Source: JAAYFT01 sp036562765
Lineage (GTDB): Bacteria; Bacillota; Clostridia; Tissierellales; Tissierellaceae
Assembly (NCBI GenBank): GCA_036562765.1
Contig: DATCJO010000155.1
Coordinates: forward strand, 1 to 6,614
DNA length: 6,614 bases
Direction: 5' to 3'
Part shown: one piece after another, positions 6,546 to 6,614 of the stretch
Layout: each line of letters opens with the position of its first letter
Position numbering within the stretch: the first letter of the stretch is position 1
Notes under the pieces: generated by a model
What the model was told of the DNA's origin: nothing
The model's database searches: none
The model's input: the letters and a program-made list of their open reading frames with translations, nothing else
Program-made: the position numbers and the translations under genes

Positions 6546-6614
6546 TTAAGCATTATTATGTGGGTTACCATACAATCCGGTCTTTAACCTATCCTTTAAG
6601 CGATAGCTGTTGCC
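6546..6614 (-). CDS. istB: IstB-like IS21 helper ATPase, C-terminal fragment (5' end outside window)
   Basis: Reading the - strand from the window edge, 22 codons run to a TAA at 6548-6546 and include GNSYRLKDRL followed by KTGLYGNPHNN. G-x-SYRLKDR is a recognisable C-terminal signature of IstB, the AAA+ helper of the IstA transposase. The stop lies just inside the terminal repeats, the normal place for istB in IS21-family elements. Only the tail is visible, so intactness cannot be judged. It is related to, but clearly different from, the istB tail at the left end of the window. Confidence 0.75.
   Translation of the reverse strand, partial: GNSYRLKDRLKTGLYGNPHNNA

Larger units (their letters stand above)
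6476..6614 (-). mobile_element. Terminus of a second IS21-family element (right element)
   Basis: The element end is read as TGTCAATAGCGG starting at 6476, with the TG dinucleotide expected of IS21-family ends. It is followed by two copies of a TTTAAATTGACCCA repeat and then the istB tail on the - strand. This TTGACCCA-type terminus is characteristic of a common IS21 subgroup in Firmicutes. The element continues beyond the window, so its size, the istA gene and the target duplication cannot be assessed. It sits about 100 bp downstream of the radical SAM stop codon, with istB pointing toward the cassette. Confidence 0.8.

Overview
The window is AT-rich, with heavy use of AGA, ATA and AAA codons and strong AGGAGG-type ribosome binding sites. 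This points to a low-GC Gram-positive bacterium, probably of the Clostridia and possibly a thermophilic anaerobe. The organism is inferred from composition and style only; no marker gene is present.

Layout. Bases 1-146 are the end of an IS21-family insertion sequence: a + strand istB tail followed by terminal repeats. Bases 147-363 are an AT-rich leader without a convincing gene. Five genes then follow on the + strand with little or no spacing: (1) a phospholipase-D-type nuclease/SF2 helicase fusion resembling Dnd-associated restriction helicases; (2) a 66-residue acidic, tryptophan-rich protein; (3) a DndD-like SMC/Rad50-type ATPase with a CxxC hook; (4) a 146-residue protein resembling 'Dnd system-associated protein 4'; (5) a radical SAM enzyme with an N-terminal cobalamin-binding-type domain. 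Genes 2 to 5 are coupled by overlaps or direct abutment and look like one operon; gene 1 is 49 nt upstream of gene 2 with no terminator between. From 6476 to the window end lies the terminus of a second, different IS21-family element, with its istB tail on the - strand.

How the genes may work together. The helicase-nuclease, DndD-like ATPase and associated protein 4 are the kind of set found with DNA phosphorothioation (Dnd) modification and restriction, an anti-phage system. The window has no cysteine desulfurase (DndA), no PAPS-reductase-like DndC, no DndB and no recognisable DndE. A cobalamin-type radical SAM enzyme, translationally coupled to the Dnd-like genes, is the only modification-type enzyme seen. 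Two readings are possible. The locus may be part of a Dnd system whose sulfur-transfer genes lie elsewhere or were lost through IS activity. Or it may be a Dnd-like defence variant in which radical SAM chemistry makes or recognises a different DNA mark. The second reading is the most interesting hypothesis here and is unproven.
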